Origin: WJMT01 sp964456985
GTDB taxonomy: Bacteria; Acidobacteriota; Aminicenantia; Aminicenantales; Aminicenantaceae
NCBI GenBank assembly: GCA_964456985.1
Contig: CAYWDH010000001.1
Location: forward strand, 85,131-149,130
Length of the DNA: 64,000 nt
Direction: 5' to 3'
Of the stretch, positions 44,060 to 52,995 are shown one piece after another (within the stretch, counting starts at the first letter, position 1; every line of letters starts with the position of its first letter). The translations under genes were made by a program, and so were the position numbers. Below the pieces are notes generated by a model, which worked only from the letters and a program-made list of their open reading frames with translations, made no database searches and had not been told where the DNA came from.

Positions 44060-44659
44060 CTACTTTTTTCTTCTTCCTGAACTTCGCGAACCTGAACTCC
44101 GGACCCGTGTGCCTGAGCTCCGCGTTCGGGAGACCGAACTCCGACCACGGGAACCCGAACTTCTGACACGGGATACGGAACCTGACCTGGTGCTTCTTAC
44201 TCGGGAAGATCTAATACTGCTGGTTCTTGTGGATTTCCCCCGGCTGGTCACTCTTGAAAGATCTGACACAGACCCTCTATCAATATAACGGATATGCCGG
44301 CCTGAAACAATTGATCCGCTTTTATGGGGATCTTTGAGCTGATTCTTGGTTACAACGCTTTTGCCTCCGCTGTAGTGGCTGGGGTAATAGTAATAATAAG
44401 AACCGTAGTAAGGATAGTACCAACCATAGTAAAAATTATAGAAACCGTAATACCAGAAAGGATTCCACCAACCAAAGCCTGTCCAGCCCCAATAGGGATA
44501 ACCATAATTGTATCCGTAATAACCGTCGTAGAAAGAAGGATAATAATCATAATAGGTAACTGTTCTCACTCGGGGACCAGGCATCCTGTATTTCTCCCCT
44601 ATAGCGACACATCCTGAGATAAGTATGATCAGCGGGATAATAATAATAAGTTTCTTCAT
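44060..44659 (-). CDS. Tyr/Trp-rich lipoprotein with Ser-Arg tail
   Basis: About 199 residues. GAGGAG before the ATG at 44659, and the promoter position, decide this start over one 14 codons upstream. Lipobox LISGC (Cys ~17). Residues about 30-105 are dominated by Tyr, Trp, Gly and Phe (e.g. FWYYGFYNFYYGWYYPYYGS). The C-terminal ~75 residues are a Ser/Arg repeat (RSSGSRGRSSVSR...). No known domain fits; low-complexity surface lipoproteins of this type occur in biofilm and spore contexts, but that is only analogy. It has its own sigma-54-type promoter. Confidence 0.78.
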   Translation of the reverse strand: MKKLIIIIPLIILISGCVAIGEKYRMPGPRVRTVTYYDYYPSFYDGYYGYNYGYPYWGWTGFGWWNPFWYYGFYNFYYGWYYPYYGSYYYYYPSHYSGGKSVVTKNQLKDPHKSGSIVSGRHIRYIDRGSVSDLSRVTSRGKSTRTSSIRSSRVRSTRSGSVSRVRSSGSRGRSSVSRTRSSGTRVRSSGSRSSGRRKK

Positions 44660-44684
44660 TTTTTTACTCCTCGCATAGATAGAG

Positions 44685-44700
44685 AGCAAATTACATGCCA
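44685..44700 (-). promoter_or_regulatory. Sigma-54 promoter of the Tyr-rich lipoprotein gene
   Basis: Minus strand TGGCATG (44694-44700), TAAT, TTGCT (44685-44689): GG and GC separated by ten bases. Expected transcript start near 44674, about 15 nt before the ATG at 44659, with the GAGGAG site between. One base differs from the strongest consensus (TGGCAC). Confidence 0.75.
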
Positions 44701-44806
44701 AATTATAACAGAGAAGTCCTGAAAATGCATCATAAAAAAATGTCCTCTTTTCAGTTCACCTGTATTAAAAGTATACAATCCTGGATTATGAACAAATCTC
44801 AGGCAG

Positions 44807-44835
44807 TTGAATTTTTTCTTAAAAATAAATAAAAT
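44807..44835 (+). promoter_or_regulatory. Promoter of the Nudix/DUF2007 pair
   Basis: TTGAAT (44807-44812), 17 bases, TAAAAT (44830-44835). Start of transcription near 44842 rules out a start codon at 44807. Confidence 0.5.
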
Positions 44836-44884
44836 ACTAATCCCGGATGATTCACGATCGATGGATCAAAAGAAAGACAGAAAA

Positions 44885-45307
44885 ATGAACAACTACAGGA
44901 ATCCCATACCCACAGTGGACATCATCATTGAGATGAAGCAAAAAAATAACGAGAAGGCCATCATTCTCATCAAGCGAAAAAATCCCCCATACGGTTGGGC
45001 TATCCCCGGAGGATTCGTTGATTACGGAGAATCTCTTGAAGAGGCAGCCGTCCGCGAAGCAAAAGAAGAAACATCTCTGAATGTAACCCTTAAATTCCAG
45101 ATGCACACGTATTCTGACCCCAATAGAGACCCCAGAAAACACACAGTATCAACTGTTTTTGTAGCTGAAGCTCAGGGAACACCAAAGGCGCGTGACGATG
45201 CTGAGGAAATCGGGGTCTTCACAGAAGAAGAGATCGATTTCCCTCTTGCCTTTGACCACAAACAAATATTATCCGATTATTTTAAACAAAAGAAGAAGTT
45301 TTTATGA
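44885..45307 (+). CDS. Nudix hydrolase (ADP-ribose pyrophosphatase-like)
   Basis: About 140 residues from the ATG at 44885; the ATG at 44861 is also possible. The Nudix box (about 42-64) is complete: GGFVDYGE, then REAKEET (GX5EX7REXXEE). A C-terminal EEIGVFTEEEIDFPLAFDH segment is typical. It cleaves nucleoside diphosphates linked to another group; the small size and the sequence are most like the ADP-ribose/8-oxo-(d)GTP class, with no decisive residue visible. The stop overlaps the next gene's ATG (ATGA). Confidence 0.9.
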   Translation: MNNYRNPIPTVDIIIEMKQKNNEKAIILIKRKNPPYGWAIPGGFVDYGESLEEAAVREAKEETSLNVTLKFQMHTYSDPNRDPRKHTVSTVFVAEAQGTPKARDDAEEIGVFTEEEIDFPLAFDHKQILSDYFKQKKKFL

Positions 45308-45552
45308 AAGATAAAGAAAATAAAAAATTTAGAGATATCAATCTGATGGAGGTTACGACCGTTCAGGGCCCTGTAGAGGCAGAGGTGATAAAAAGTTTTC
45401 TTGAAAGCTGCGGGATCAGTACTTTCTTAAAAGGGCTGGTGGTTCAATCCGTACATGCATTCTCAGCGGATGGTCTGGGAAAAATCAAAGTAATGGTCGA
45501 TGAAAAGGATTACCAAAAAGCCAAATCCCTTCTAGAAGAGAAAAACTCCTAA
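45304..45552 (+). CDS. DUF2007-type small protein
   Basis: An 82-residue cytoplasmic protein with the DUF2007 pattern: VEAEVIKSFLESCGISTFLKG (helix after strand), then GKIKVMVDEKDYQKAKSLLEE. DUF2007 members are small ACT-like or signal-transducing folds; function not established. It is coupled to the Nudix gene and ends 31 bp before the mraZ promoter. Confidence 0.8.
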   Translation: MKDKENKKFRDINLMEVTTVQGPVEAEVIKSFLESCGISTFLKGLVVQSVHAFSADGLGKIKVMVDEKDYQKAKSLLEEKNS

Positions 45553-45582
45553 TCCCTTCATCTATTTTTTTCCTTTTTTCCC

Positions 45583-45611
45583 TTGACATTACCCTTTTTC
45601 TATCATATATT
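45583..45611 (+). promoter_or_regulatory. Main promoter of the dcw operon
   Basis: TTGACA (45583-45588), 17 bases, TATATT (45606-45611). The best sigma-70 promoter in the window; start of transcription near 45618, three bases before the first MraZ repeat. Confidence 0.8.
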
Positions 45612-45620
45612 TTAGAAAAA

Positions 45621-45650
45621 CGGGACAAAACGGGACAAATTGGGAAATTA
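45621..45650 (+). promoter_or_regulatory. MraZ operator: three 10-bp GGGA repeats
   Basis: CGGGACAAAA, CGGGACAAAT, TGGGAAATTA are direct repeats at exact 10-bp spacing (GGGA at 45622, 45632 and 45642). MraZ binds such repeats to repress its own operon. The third repeat contains the mraZ start codon (TTG at 45640). Confidence 0.75.
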
Positions 45651-46104
45651 TTTAATAGGAAGTTACACAGCGCGCTTTGACAGAAGCGGAAGAATCAAGA
45701 TTCCTGCAAAATTTCAGGAAGCCATCCTGGAAAAATATGGAAAGGAAGTATTCATTACTTCTTTGAACGATCAATCCGTTCAAATTTATCCACTCCCCAG
45801 ATGGCAGAAACTGACCGGGATCACTGATGAAGGCCTTCACCAGTTAAAACCCAAGGTCAGAAGCTTCATGCTCAGAGTCAATGTCAAAGGTTCTTATTAT
45901 GAAATAGACTCTAAGGGGAGAGTCCTCATCAGTCAAGCTTTAAAGGAGAAAGCAGACCTCGGAGACGAGGTCGAAGTAGTAGGGCTCAACGATCACCTGG
46001 AAATATGGAACAAGGAAATACTGGAACAAATCATTGAACAAAATCCTTTAACAGACGATGACTTCGATCAAATATCTGAATTGAAACCTAAGGAAGACAA
46101 ATGA
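45640..46104 (+). CDS. mraZ: MraZ transcriptional regulator
   Basis: A 154-residue AbrB-like regulator that binds the repeats just upstream. The start is TTG at 45640. The canonical double SpoVT-AbrB arrangement is present: SYTARFDRSGRIKIPAKFQ (about 8-26) and SYYEIDSKGRVLISQALKE (about 85-103). The transcript leader is only about 22 nt and has no ribosome site, consistent with low, autoregulated expression. It overlaps rsmH (ATGA). Confidence 0.95.
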   Translation: MGNYLIGSYTARFDRSGRIKIPAKFQEAILEKYGKEVFITSLNDQSVQIYPLPRWQKLTGITDEGLHQLKPKVRSFMLRVNVKGSYYEIDSKGRVLISQALKEKADLGDEVEVVGLNDHLEIWNKEILEQIIEQNPLTDDDFDQISELKPKEDK

Positions 46105-47000
46105 TGAGCCAACAAGCTCATATCCCTGTTCTTCTTGAGGAAACCTTATCTCTTCTGGACACACAAAGGGAAGGAGTTTACCTGGACTGCACTATCGGAC
46201 TGGGAGGACATTCAATCGAAATCCTGAGACGCAACAAAAAATCCCACGTCATAGGATTTGATATAGATGAGAAAGCCCTTATGGAAGCTAAGAAAAATCT
46301 CAAACCGTTCGCAGACAGAGTCACCCTGTACCACTCGGACTTTAGATATATTCCTGAATTAAAAATAAGCTTCTCATCTATCCGGGGGGTCTTGCTTGAC
46401 CTGGGTCTCTCATCTTTTCAGCTTGATGACCCGAAAAGGGGATTCAGCTATCAGAAAAAAGGCCCTCTGGACATGCGTATGGACCTCCGCAACAAAACCA
46501 CAGCCGCGAAAATCATCAACAAAAGTTCCGAGAACAAATTGGCCCAGATATTCTGGGAATACGGAGAGCTGAGGCAGGCTAAAATCCTAGCCAAGGAAAT
46601 ATATTCACGGAGAAAACAAGAGGAAATCAAAACGACCCCACAGCTTCTTAAAATAACAGAGGAGATATGCCGGTGGAGACCTCAAAAAGGAAAAACTCAT
46701 CCGGCAGCCAGGGTTTTCCAGGCTCTGCGTATCGAAGTCAACCAGGAACTCAAAGACCTTGATACTTTTCTGGAAAAAATAATAAGACTCAGTCCAAAAA
46801 ACACCAGGATAGCTGTTATTTCATTTCATTCTCTGGAAGACAGGATCGTCAAACAGACCTTTAAAGAACTGGCTTCATCCAAACAAGAACGCCCTTTTAT
46901 AACCATATTGACCAAAAAACCCGTTACTCCCTCCAAAAAAGAGATCGAGGTAAATTTTAGAGCCAGGTCTGCAAAACTGAGGGTTTCAAGGAATATATGA
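46101..47000 (+). CDS. rsmH: 16S rRNA m4C1402 methyltransferase
   Basis: A 299-residue SAM-dependent enzyme methylating N4 of C1402 in 16S rRNA. The SAM-binding motif is YLDCTIGLGGHS (about 27-38); LDLGLSSFQLD and KGPLDMRMD follow, then HPAARVFQALRIEVN and the C-terminal ISFHSLEDRIVKQ and FRARSAKLRV, all diagnostic. Full length. Overlaps mraZ and ftsL. Confidence 0.97.
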   Translation: MMSQQAHIPVLLEETLSLLDTQREGVYLDCTIGLGGHSIEILRRNKKSHVIGFDIDEKALMEAKKNLKPFADRVTLYHSDFRYIPELKISFSSIRGVLLDLGLSSFQLDDPKRGFSYQKKGPLDMRMDLRNKTTAAKIINKSSENKLAQIFWEYGELRQAKILAKEIYSRRKQEEIKTTPQLLKITEEICRWRPQKGKTHPAARVFQALRIEVNQELKDLDTFLEKIIRLSPKNTRIAVISFHSLEDRIVKQTFKELASSKQERPFITILTKKPVTPSKKEIEVNFRARSAKLRVSRNI

Positions 47001-47302
47001 TGGTAAAGAAGAAATTCAAAAGAAACACGATCATCCGCGCTGTCCTGTTTGCATTCATGACCATACTCATTCTGACCTTCTATATCTGGCGTCAGGCAGA
47101 ATCTGTAAAAATGGGCTATACAACACGAGACCTTGAGGAAAAAGTCACTAGACTTCAAAAAGAAGTCGAAACCCTTGAAGCAGAAAAGACCGCCCTTCTT
47201 TCCCTTGAAATAGTAGAAAAGACGGCAAAACAAAAACTGGGTCTTAAAGAACCTGAAGAAAAACAATTGATATATGAGGATTTCAGAGATCCGGGCAATT
47301 GA
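46997..47302 (+). CDS. ftsL: Division protein FtsL
   Basis: A 101-residue bitopic protein: basic N-terminus, membrane helix (about 13-32), then a leucine-zipper-like coiled coil (about 42-76) as in FtsL. Sequence conservation in this family is low; the assignment rests on size, topology and its place between rsmH and ftsI. It bridges FtsQ/FtsB and FtsWI in the divisome. Overlaps rsmH by four bases. Confidence 0.85.
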   Translation: MMVKKKFKRNTIIRAVLFAFMTILILTFYIWRQAESVKMGYTTRDLEEKVTRLQKEVETLEAEKTALLSLEIVEKTAKQKLGLKEPEEKQLIYEDFRDPGN

Positions 47303-47307
47303 TTTAA

Positions 47308-49059
47308 ATGAGTGCAGATATTTCAAAAAAAACGAGAAGAAGAACCATATGTATGGTCTTTCTCTTTGTTCTCTGGACAGCAGCCATAGGTTTCCGGCTG
47401 GTTCAGCTGCAGGTCATACAGCACAGCGAATTAAAGAACCAGGTGGAAAGACAAAATCGAAACCAAGACGACATCATTCCACACAGAGGGACTATTTTTG
47501 ACAGGAACGGAAACAGACTGGCCTGCAGTGTGCCCAGACCATTAGTTATTTATTCAACAGTCGAAGATGAGCCTCTGGACGTACAGTACAGCCGAATAAA
47601 CAAGCTGAGAAGGATTCTGGGCCTATCAGCGGAAAAAGCCAGAAGCATAAAATCACAGATAAAAGACAATGACCCCTGGATCTTTATAAAACATAAAATC
47701 GAACCGGAAGAGGAAAATATTCTAAAACAAATGGATCTGAAAGGCGTGCACATGCGCGAAGAGAGCAAGCGCTTTTATCCCTACAGAGATCTCGCTTCCC
47801 ATGTTATCGGCAGAGTCGATTTTTACGAAAATGGAATAAACGGCGCCGAACTGCAGTACAACACCCTTTTAAGAGGGGAAAAAGGGATCATGATGAACTA
47901 TAAGGACGCGCGAAGAAAGGAATACAGCTTTCGTATCCTCAAGCAAAGCAAGCCGGGAAAAGACCTTGTCCTCAGCATTGATGAGACCATTCAGTATATT
48001 GCTGCGGAAAATCTCGAAAAAGCTGTTAAGGAAGCCCAAGCTTCCTGGGGAGTGATCATTGTTTCCCATCCTCCCACAGGAGAAATACTGGCCATGTCCA
48101 GCTTCCCAGAGAGCGACCTCAACGGGCGTTTGATTGACCTGAGCACTCTTTTTTCAAACAAAGCCATCCACCATGTTTTTGACCCGGGCTCCACTTTCAA
48201 GGTCGTCACTTTTTCTGCAGCGATCGATTCAAACAAAATCCCTTATTCGGAAACTTTTGACTGCAGCAAGGGCTCTATCAGGGTCGCTAACAAGACTTTT
48301 CATGACCACCACAGGTTTGATATTCTTTCTTTTCCTGAAGTCATTATACATTCTTCCAATGTGGGGACCATACAGATAGGACAGCTCGTTGGAGAAAAAC
48401 TTCTCTATGAGAGGATCAAAGACTTTGGATTCGGAGAAAAAACAGGGATAGAGCTCCCTGCGGAGCAAAGAGGGATTCTCCATCCTATAGACCAGTGGAG
48501 CCGCTTGTCGCTGGCTTCGCTTTCCATAGGATATGAGATCTCTGTAACCGCTTTGCAGCTTCTCAACTGCGTGAATATCATTGCCAATAACGGTGTTCAG
48601 ATTCCTTTTACCATTATAAAAAAAGGAACGCATCCCGAGCTTAACGAATCAGAACAGGCCGCGGCACCTAAAAGGGTCCTATCAGAAAAAACCGCCCTTC
48701 AAATAAGAGACATGCTGAAAAGAGTAGTGACAGAGGGAACGGGGAAAACAGCCCAGGTGAATGGGTACGAAGCGGCTGGAAAAACAGGGACAGCCCAGAA
48801 AATAAATCCTGAAACAGGCGGCTATACTTCCGGCGCGCACACTTCGGTTTTTATGGGATTTATTCCTGCGGATCATCCCGTTATATCGATCATTGTTGTG
48901 GTCGATGACCCAAAGGGCCTCTATTACGGGAGCCAGGTTGCAGCACCGGTGTTCAGAGAAACAGCTTTAAAAGTGCTCCGCTATATGGGGATAGCCCCGG
49001 AAGCCGGGCCTTTAAGGCCCATTATTGCGGCCCAGAGAATAGATACGGGAAAAACATGA
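47308..49059 (+). CDS. ftsI: Division-specific penicillin-binding protein
   Basis: A 583-residue class B transpeptidase. Membrane anchor about 15-35. The pedestal domain (FDRNGNRLA ... GRVDFYENGINGAELQYN) precedes the transpeptidase domain with STFK (catalytic Ser in DPGSTFKVVTF), SSN (SSNVGT) and KTGT. No PASTA domains. It cross-links septal peptidoglycan with FtsW. Overlaps murE (ATGA). Confidence 0.96.
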   Translation: MSADISKKTRRRTICMVFLFVLWTAAIGFRLVQLQVIQHSELKNQVERQNRNQDDIIPHRGTIFDRNGNRLACSVPRPLVIYSTVEDEPLDVQYSRINKLRRILGLSAEKARSIKSQIKDNDPWIFIKHKIEPEEENILKQMDLKGVHMREESKRFYPYRDLASHVIGRVDFYENGINGAELQYNTLLRGEKGIMMNYKDARRKEYSFRILKQSKPGKDLVLSIDETIQYIAAENLEKAVKEAQASWGVIIVSHPPTGEILAMSSFPESDLNGRLIDLSTLFSNKAIHHVFDPGSTFKVVTFSAAIDSNKIPYSETFDCSKGSIRVANKTFHDHHRFDILSFPEVIIHSSNVGTIQIGQLVGEKLLYERIKDFGFGEKTGIELPAEQRGILHPIDQWSRLSLASLSIGYEISVTALQLLNCVNIIANNGVQIPFTIIKKGTHPELNESEQAAAPKRVLSEKTALQIRDMLKRVVTEGTGKTAQVNGYEAAGKTGTAQKINPETGGYTSGAHTSVFMGFIPADHPVISIIVVVDDPKGLYYGSQVAAPVFRETALKVLRYMGIAPEAGPLRPIIAAQRIDTGKT

Positions 49060-50519
49060 TACTAAAAGAACTCACTGAAAAAATTCCGGACCTGCATATA
49101 AGCGGAAATCTTGGAGAGCGTATCACGGGGATCTCCTATTCATCCCAAAAAATAAAGCCCGGATTTTTATTCGCCGCACTCAAGGGAGAAAAACAGGATG
49201 GTTTCAATTTTATTCCCCATGCCCTTGAAAAAGGCGCTGTGGCTGTTTTGTCAGGGAGAAAACAGCCCGAAGGATTTTTAAAGACATGGATCCGATCAGA
49301 TGACGCAAGGCTTGCCCTTGCTTTGATTTCAGCAGAGTTCTTTAGCCATCCATCACGAAAAATGCAGGTCATCGGAATAACCGGCACCAAGGGAAAGACA
49401 ACAGTCACCTATCTACTGGAAAAAATATTTAAAAAAAGCGGGTATTCGCCTGGAGTCATAGGAAGTATCTCTTATAGGGGGCCTGATTTTGACACACCCG
49501 CCGTAAGAACCACTCCTGAAGCTCCTGATACAAATGCCCTGATGCACAAAATGCTTGAGCAGGGCGCCACCCACTGTGTCATGGAAGTCTCTTCACATTC
49601 TATAGAAATGAAAAGAATAAACGGAATCGATTTTGATGTCACTGCTTTCACAAATCTCAGCGGAGAGCATATGGACTATCACAAATCCATTGAAAACTAC
49701 TATAACGCCAAGAAAAAGCTGTTCTTATCCGCAGAGGAAAGCAAACCAGTGGTCAATTCGGATTCCATCTGGGGACAGAAGCTTATTTCAGAATTACCTA
49801 AAAAGGCTTTGAGCTTTGGCTTGAACAAAGGAGCTGATATCCATCCCAGCAAATACAATTTCAGCTCCAAAGGCATAACTGCCAGCCTTGCAACTCCTTT
49901 CGGAAGGGTGGAGATCGTCTCCCCGCTTCTCGGAAAACCCAATCTTTACAATATTCTCACAGCGGCTTCTTGTGCTCTGACTTTAGAAACTCCTATTAAC
50001 GCTGTTGAAAAAGGAGTCGCTGCTCTGAAATACGTACCAGGACGATTTGAAAAAGTACCTAATAACCTGGGGCTTCATCTTTTTGTGGACTATGCGCATA
50101 CGGATGACGCCCTGAAAAACCTGCTCGAGACCATAAAAGAGATCGCTCCACAGAGAATATTGCTTGTTTTTGGAGCCGGAGGAGACAGGGACAAATCAAA
50201 AAGACCCAGAATGGGGGAAACAGCAGGAAAAACAGCGGACTGGACCATTATCACTTCGGACAATCCCAGGTCTGAAGACCCTATGGATATCATTTCGAGC
50301 ATTGAAGAGGGGATCAGAAAAACAGGAAAGAACAAGTACGAAATCATCCCGGACAGAAGAGAGGCCATAGAAAAAGCTGTTTCCATGGCAAAAAAAGGAG
50401 ATTATGTCCTTATAGCAGGAAAGGGACATGAAAAGACCCAGACCATAAAATACAGGATCATTCCATTTGACGATGTGGAGGTCGCCAAATCAGAGGCAAA
50501 AAAAAGAGAGGATGATTAA
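49056..50519 (+). CDS. murE: UDP-MurNAc-L-Ala-D-Glu:meso-DAP ligase
   Basis: A 487-residue Mur ligase adding the third residue of the stem peptide. ATP loop GITGTKGKTTVTYL (about 108-120), VMEVSSHSI, and the substrate-selecting DNPRSEDP (about 406-413); Arg in this DNPR motif marks the meso-diaminopimelate-using class. AGKGHE near the end. Full length. Confidence 0.96.
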   Translation: MILKELTEKIPDLHISGNLGERITGISYSSQKIKPGFLFAALKGEKQDGFNFIPHALEKGAVAVLSGRKQPEGFLKTWIRSDDARLALALISAEFFSHPSRKMQVIGITGTKGKTTVTYLLEKIFKKSGYSPGVIGSISYRGPDFDTPAVRTTPEAPDTNALMHKMLEQGATHCVMEVSSHSIEMKRINGIDFDVTAFTNLSGEHMDYHKSIENYYNAKKKLFLSAEESKPVVNSDSIWGQKLISELPKKALSFGLNKGADIHPSKYNFSSKGITASLATPFGRVEIVSPLLGKPNLYNILTAASCALTLETPINAVEKGVAALKYVPGRFEKVPNNLGLHLFVDYAHTDDALKNLLETIKEIAPQRILLVFGAGGDRDKSKRPRMGETAGKTADWTIITSDNPRSEDPMDIISSIEEGIRKTGKNKYEIIPDRREAIEKAVSMAKKGDYVLIAGKGHEKTQTIKYRIIPFDDVEVAKSEAKKREDD

Positions 50520-51903
50520 ATTGGTTGAACTTCGGTTGGATCAGCTTGCCGAGAAGATGAACGGAAAAATCGAGCAGGGAGACCCCTCCTCTGAATTCAG
50601 TGACTTCAGCATAGACTCCAGGGACATCAAAAAAGGAAGCCTGTTCTTTGCGCTTCAGGGCCAAAGAGACGGTCATGACTACATTACGGACGCTGTGAAA
50701 AACGGAGCCAGGGGAGCTGTGATATCCAGAGACCTCTCTTTTATGCCTAACAACACGGCTTATATAAAAGTCGACCATACTTTAAAGGCCCTTCAAAGAC
50801 TCGCGCACAGGGTTCTTATGGAGCACAAGGTGAAGGTTATCGGCATCACAGGCAGCACAGGAAAAACCACTACCAAAGAATTCACAGCCGAGCTTCTTAA
50901 AAAGAAATACAACACCTTGAAATCCCAGGGAAACTTTAACAACCATATAGGCCTCCCTCTTTCACTTCTCAGGCTCAACAAAGACCATGAGGCAGCTGTT
51001 CTGGAGTACGGGATGAGTCATAAAGGAGAGATCCTGACGCTGACTCGTATCGCACGGCCGGATATCGCTGTTATCTGTAATGTTTATCCCGTACATATGG
51101 AATTTTTCGAAAATATACATCAAATAGCGGATGCAAAAAAAGAAATACTGGACAGCATGAATCCGGAAGGAACAGCGGTTCTCAACGGAGACCAGCCTCT
51201 TGTACTGAGCATGATGAAATCACTTCGAAAGAAGCCGGTTCTGTTTGGTCTTACGGATAGATGCGACATGAAAGCCTGTAATATTCATGTCCATTCCTTA
51301 GAAAAAATGTCTTTTGATCTCTTCTGTATGGGCCGCAAAGTCAGAACGTTCATACCATTCTCAAATAGAGGATACCTCTATAACTTCCTGGCAGCCGCAG
51401 GCACGGCTTCAGTCATGTCTGTTCCCTTTGACCATATCATAAAAACAGGTCAAAAATTGAAGCCAATAACTAACAGAGGAGAGATCCTCTATCTGGATGA
51501 TAATATCAAAGTGATAAATGACTCCTATAATTCCAATCCGGCCGCCCTTGAGGAATCGCTTAAAAGCCTCTCCATTCAAAAAGGAGGAAGGAAGATTGCT
51601 GTGCTCGGAGATATGCTGGAACTAGGAGAAAGGCAAAAAGACTTCCACAAGGCTGCGGGAAAAACGGCCGCCCAAAACAGAATCGACTTACTCATAACCG
51701 TGGGCCCTCTGGCAAAGTACATGGTCGAAGGCGCCCTGGATTCAGGAATGGCTCTCCATAACATTCATTCATTTAATGATTCTGAAGAAGCAGCCAGGGA
51801 AATACGATCCCTGCTCAAAGAAAACGACATCGTCCTGATCAAAGGATCAAGGGGAGTGAAAATTGAAAAAATAGTCAATGTTTTAAAAAAGGGAGGAAAA
51901 TAA
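50512..51903 (+). CDS. murF: UDP-MurNAc-tripeptide:D-Ala-D-Ala ligase
   Basis: About 463 residues from the ATG at 50512 (overlapping murE by 8 nt, AGAGAGG site); upstream open frame is inside murE. GITGSTGKTTTKEF loop, NFNNHIGLPLSLL, NDSYNSNPAALEESL and GDMLELG. It attaches D-Ala-D-Ala to complete the pentapeptide. Ddl, which makes D-Ala-D-Ala, is not in this cluster. Confidence 0.96.
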   Translation: MIKLVELRLDQLAEKMNGKIEQGDPSSEFSDFSIDSRDIKKGSLFFALQGQRDGHDYITDAVKNGARGAVISRDLSFMPNNTAYIKVDHTLKALQRLAHRVLMEHKVKVIGITGSTGKTTTKEFTAELLKKKYNTLKSQGNFNNHIGLPLSLLRLNKDHEAAVLEYGMSHKGEILTLTRIARPDIAVICNVYPVHMEFFENIHQIADAKKEILDSMNPEGTAVLNGDQPLVLSMMKSLRKKPVLFGLTDRCDMKACNIHVHSLEKMSFDLFCMGRKVRTFIPFSNRGYLYNFLAAAGTASVMSVPFDHIIKTGQKLKPITNRGEILYLDDNIKVINDSYNSNPAALEESLKSLSIQKGGRKIAVLGDMLELGERQKDFHKAAGKTAAQNRIDLLITVGPLAKYMVEGALDSGMALHNIHSFNDSEEAAREIRSLLKENDIVLIKGSRGVKIEKIVNVLKKGGK

Positions 51904-51904
51904 A

Positions 51905-52993
51905 GTGCTTTATATGCTCCTTGTTCCGCTGAAAAAATTCTTTATATTTTTCAATGTATTCCGATATATCACGGTGAGAACAGCCCTCGCCGGAATCACC
52001 GCTCTCCTCTTTACAATGATCCTCGGGCCGTGGCTGATAAAATATCTGAGGAAACACCAGTTCGGTGAAACCATAAGAGATGAAGGGCCAAAAACGCACA
52101 TATCGAAAAAAGGGAAGCCGACTATGGGAGGCATTCTGATCATTGGAGCCACAGCGGTTTCCACCCTTTTATGGGGTGATTTAAGCAACCTGTATATATG
52201 GCTGGCTTTGGCAACCATGCTTCTCTTCGGCGCTCTCGGCCTACTGGATGATTACCTACAAATCAGAAAAAACAAGCCCAAAGGACTGTTAGTAAAATAC
52301 AAATTCGTCCTCCAGATAATCTTTGCCGCTGCTATTGCAGGGGTCTTCTTCTACATGGCCCTTCGGGGAGACTTCAATCTGCATTTGACCGTCCCCTTTT
52401 TCAAGAAATGGACTCCCTATTTAGGAATACTTTATATCCCATGGATCATGCTCATAATGGTCAGCTCATCCAATGCCGTGAATTTTGCTGACGGACTTGA
52501 CGGCCTTGCCATAGGATTGATGTTAATCAGTGCGACCTCTTTTACGGCTCTCTCTTACATAGCCGGGCATGCCCTTTGGTCCCAGTACTTAAACATTCTT
52601 CCTGTTACTCAGGCTGCAGAGCTCACTGTGCTTCTCGGATCCCTTTCTGGTGCCTGCCTCGGATTTCTATGGTATAACTGTCATCCGGCTGAAATCTTTA
52701 TGGGAGACACAGGCTCCCTTTCTCTGGGAGCAACTCTAGGCGTTGTGGCCATAATGATCAAACAGGAGTTCCTGCTTTTTATGGTAGCCGGTGTATTTGT
52801 GGTGGAGGCTCTCTCCGTTGTGATACAGGTCGGCTATTTTAAACTCACAGGAGGAAAAAGAGTTTTCAAGATGGCTCCCCTGCATCATCATTTTGAACTG
52901 ATGGGATGGTCGGAGCAAAAAATTGTCGTCAGGTTCTGGATTGTGGGAATCATCTTCGCCCTTTTCAGCCTGACCACACTGAAGATCAGGTAA
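51905..52993 (+). CDS. mraY: Phospho-MurNAc-pentapeptide transferase
   Basis: A 362-residue membrane enzyme starting at GTG behind GGAGG. About ten helices; active-site motifs KPTMGGILI, LGLLDDYLQI, NFADGLDGLAIG, FMGDTGSLSLG and MAPLHHHFELMGW. It makes lipid I from UDP-MurNAc-pentapeptide and undecaprenyl phosphate. Confidence 0.97.
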   Translation: MLYMLLVPLKKFFIFFNVFRYITVRTALAGITALLFTMILGPWLIKYLRKHQFGETIRDEGPKTHISKKGKPTMGGILIIGATAVSTLLWGDLSNLYIWLALATMLLFGALGLLDDYLQIRKNKPKGLLVKYKFVLQIIFAAAIAGVFFYMALRGDFNLHLTVPFFKKWTPYLGILYIPWIMLIMVSSSNAVNFADGLDGLAIGLMLISATSFTALSYIAGHALWSQYLNILPVTQAAELTVLLGSLSGACLGFLWYNCHPAEIFMGDTGSLSLGATLGVVAIMIKQEFLLFMVAGVFVVEALSVVIQVGYFKLTGGKRVFKMAPLHHHFELMGWSEQKIVVRFWIVGIIFALFSLTTLKIR

Positions 52994-52995
52994 AA

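Noticed and set aside
44324..44617. Antisense ORF across the Tyr-rich lipoprotein
   Set aside because: Val/Ile-only composition produced by the repeated codons of the real gene; no start context.
47274..47501. Plus-strand small ORF overlapping ftsL and ftsI
   Set aside because: Out of frame with two well-supported division genes and without a ribosome site.
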